Shown in pieces: positions 62,369 through 64,000 of a DNA stretch of 64,000 nucleotides. The stretch comes from Flaviramulus basaltis (GTDB lineage Bacteria; Bacteroidota; Bacteroidia; Flavobacteriales; Flavobacteriaceae), in contig NZ_FPKV01000002.1 of assembly GCF_900114265.1 (NCBI RefSeq), positions 1,240,001-1,304,000 on the forward strand, in the 5' to 3' direction. The notes beneath the pieces are model-generated. The model saw only the letters and a list, made by a program, of their open reading frames with translations, did no database searches and was not told the DNA's origin. The position numbers were made by a program, and so were the translations under genes. Numbering within the stretch: position 1 is the stretch's first letter; each line of letters starts with the position of its first letter.

Positions 62369-64000
62369 TTAAAAAGTTACGTTTAATCCAATAGTAAATG
62401 TTTTAGCTAATGGATATGCATACGCTTCGTCACGCGCTAAATCAACAGTGGTTCCTCCTCGAGGTTGGCTTACAGACTCTGGATCTAGCCCTATATAATT
62501 GGTTATGGTAAACAAATTATTTGCCGTTAAACTTAATTTGGCATTAGTTATTCCTGTTTTGCCTAACCAATCTGATGGAAAGTTAAAACCTAAAGCTGTA
62601 GATCGCAAACGTATATACGAGCCATCGCCAACATATTTTGAAACCGCTGCTGCTTCTCCTGTCATACCTAAACGCCCATACTTTGCGTTAGGATTCTCTG
62701 GAGACCAAGCATCATATATTATTGTAGTTGTATTGGTTTCAGGATCTGCATTTTGCAAAAATTGTGCAACAGACACTTCCTTTTCATTACCTTGCACAAA
62801 CTGAAAATTAAAGGAAAAATCCCAGTTTTTATAAGTCATAGTATTGTTCCAACCGCCAAAATAGTCTGGGTTTATATCTCCTAAAGGAGTTCTATCATCT
62901 ATAGTAATTTCACCATCTCCATTTATATCCCTAAATATGTAATCTCCTGGTTGGTTTAAACTAGAATAATAATTTCCGTCTGGTGCTGCTGCATTTAAGA
63001 CATCTATTTCTCCTTGGTTTTGTGCTATGCTAACCACATCGTAACCATTAATAACACCAATAGGTTGTCCTTCTTGAATCGAAGACACATTACCAGTGCC
63101 AAGTACTGTACCATCGTAAAGGTTATCTACATTATTTTTAACAAAAGAAATATTAAATGAAGAGTTCCAGTTAAAGTTTTCGCTTCGAAGAACATCGCCT
63201 CCAATTGTAATTTCCCAACCTTTGTTACTTACATCTGCTACATTTGAGTTATAGCTTTGAAAGCCTGTTTCTGAAGGCAATGGTGTAAATAATATAATTC
63301 CATTAGTGTTCTTTTCAAAATATACAATCTCACCATTCAATCTATTATTAAACATTCCAAATTCTAGACCAAGATCTAATTGGTCTGTTTCTTCCCATTT
63401 AATATCTGCATTAGGCAAACCATTAATAGCAATGCCGTTAACACCTGCATATATAGAGGCACCATTAGATAAAGAAGAAAGATACGCCAAGTATGAAAAA
63501 GAGGCTAAGTTATCTGACCCCACTCGACCTAAAGAGGCTCTTAATTTTAATTGACTTATTAAATTACTATTAAAAAAGTCTTCGTTATGCATATTCCACG
63601 CTAGGGCACCCGAAGGAAAAAACCCGTATTGATTATTGCTACCAAACTTAGTAGACCCATCACGTCTTGCTGTAACAGTTGCTAAATAACGATCTTTATA
63701 GTTGTAATTAACACGCCCAAATAGTGAATTTAATGCACTCTCTACGGATTCACTTTCGGGTGATGTTGTACGATTAGACGACCCAATATCAGTTAAAATA
63801 AAGTCATCAGGGAATCCAGCATATCCTTGCGCTTCTAAATCTAGTTTTGATTGATCCCAAGATACCCCAGCAACTGCATCTATACGATGACCACCATCGA
63901 AATCTGCATTATAACTCAAAGTATTGCTAAATGAGGTGCTGTAACCTACATTTGATTGAAGATTTAAATTAGCTTCTGGAGATCCATCATTTGGATTTGT
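62369..64000 (-). CDS. SusC/RagA TonB-dependent transporter, C-terminal part
   Basis: The frame stays open to the right edge, so only the last 543 residues or so are seen. They form the beta-barrel of a SusC-type TonB-linked outer-membrane protein: L-F-G-R-V-N-Y-N-Y-K-D-R-Y-L-A-T-V-T-A-R-R-D-G-S-T-K-F, then L-G-L-E-F-G-M-F-N-N-R-L-N-G, G-D-Y-I-F-R-D-I-N-G-D-G-E-I-T-I-D-D-R, and an end L-T-I-G-L-N-V-T-F-type strand with a final Phe. The N-terminal plug and the CarboxypepD-like part lie outside the window. With the SusD-like protein it makes an uptake pair. The barrel repeats the usual D-x-N-G-D-G calcium-like loop near residue 320 of the visible part. Confidence 0.95.
   Translation of the reverse strand, partial: TNPNDGSPEANLNLQSNVGYSTSFSNTLSYNADFDGGHRIDAVAGVSWDQSKLDLEAQGYAGFPDDFILTDIGSSNRTTSPESESVESALNSLFGRVNYNYKDRYLATVTARRDGSTKFGSNNQYGFFPSGALAWNMHNEDFFNSNLISQLKLRASLGRVGSDNLASFSYLAYLSSLSNGASIYAGVNGIAINGLPNADIKWEETDQLDLGLEFGMFNNRLNGEIVYFEKNTNGIILFTPLPSETGFQSYNSNVADVSNKGWEITIGGDVLRSENFNWNSSFNISFVKNNVDNLYDGTVLGTGNVSSIQEGQPIGVINGYDVVSIAQNQGEIDVLNAAAPDGNYYSSLNQPGDYIFRDINGDGEITIDDRTPLGDINPDYFGGWNNTMTYKNWDFSFNFQFVQGNEKEVSVAQFLQNADPETNTTTIIYDAWSPENPNAKYGRLGMTGEAAAVSKYVGDGSYIRLRSTALGFNFPSDWLGKTGITNAKLSLTANNLFTITNYIGLDPESVSQPRGGTTVDLARDEAYAYPLAKTFTIGLNVTF

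Noticed and set aside
1-64000. CRISPR arrays, rRNA operons, insertion sequences
   Set aside because: None were seen. There are no regularly spaced repeats, no rRNA segments and no transposase genes.

Overview
The window looks like chromosome from a marine-type Flavobacteriaceae bacterium (phylum Bacteroidota). The DNA is AT-rich. Promoter-like boxes follow the Bacteroidota TAnnTTTG pattern. The genes include a type IX secretion sorting domain, SusC/SusD outer-membrane uptake proteins, a CusA-TolC fusion pump, GIN-domain proteins and TlpA/DUF4369 lipoproteins, all typical of this group. No species can be named from the sequence alone.

Layout. (1) 1-4.1 kb: a PadR / PspC / GIN-domain (DUF2807) envelope cluster, with the tail of a DUF4870 gene at the left edge. 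(2) 4.1-21.0 kb: a probable genomic island next to the 3' end of a tRNA-Pro(GGG) gene. Its edges carry a 13-bp direct repeat of the tRNA end, and a second imperfect 20-bp repeat lies just inside each edge. It holds a divergent lipoprotein gene and a tight four-gene operon for exported proteins: a trypsin-like protease with ankyrin repeats, an outer-membrane barrel-like protein, a caspase/DUF4384 protein and a TPR-CHAT protease. It also holds a large MAM/LRR/dockerin-like protein paired with a T9SS-sorted cohesin-like protein, a BfmA/BtgA-type mobilization gene with an oriT-like hairpin, and a broken tyrosine recombinase. (3) 21.0-24.2 kb: tRNA-Pro, then small stress-type genes (acidic lipoprotein, DUF1328, DUF2383, hemerythrin) and an AraC regulator. 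They share a repeated GAGTTAAT upstream motif, and a small-RNA-like unit lies among them. (4) 24.2-33.5 kb: core housekeeping genes (thioredoxin reductase, SurA/PpiD-like isomerase, CBS/CorC membrane protein, lptC, TPR protein, outer-membrane protein, type III pantothenate kinase, tRNA-Phe). (5) 33.7-52.4 kb: two adjacent metal-efflux clusters on the minus strand, one zinc/cadmium/cobalt type (P-type ATPase, Fur-family regulator, CzcB-like, CzcA-TolC fusion) and one copper/silver type (CusA, CusC, CopA, CusB, metallochaperone lipoprotein). (6) 52.5-60.8 kb: a class V aminotransferase, a DsbD-like reductase, three TlpA-type thioredoxin lipoproteins and a MORN protein. (7) 60.8-64 kb: a SusD gene and the C-terminal part of a SusC gene that runs off the right edge.

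How the genes may work together. The most unusual unit is the exported trypsin/barrel/caspase/CHAT operon. Three different protease types with intact catalytic residues, all with signal peptides, are encoded with gaps of only 6-10 bp between the last three genes. An 8-G tract in the barrel gene could switch that protein on and off. I infer an extracytoplasmic proteolytic cascade carried on a mobile island, but its trigger and target cannot be read from the sequence. The metal clusters combine inner-membrane ATPases with trans-envelope RND pumps, and the DsbD/TlpA group forms a plausible periplasmic thiol-reducing chain.
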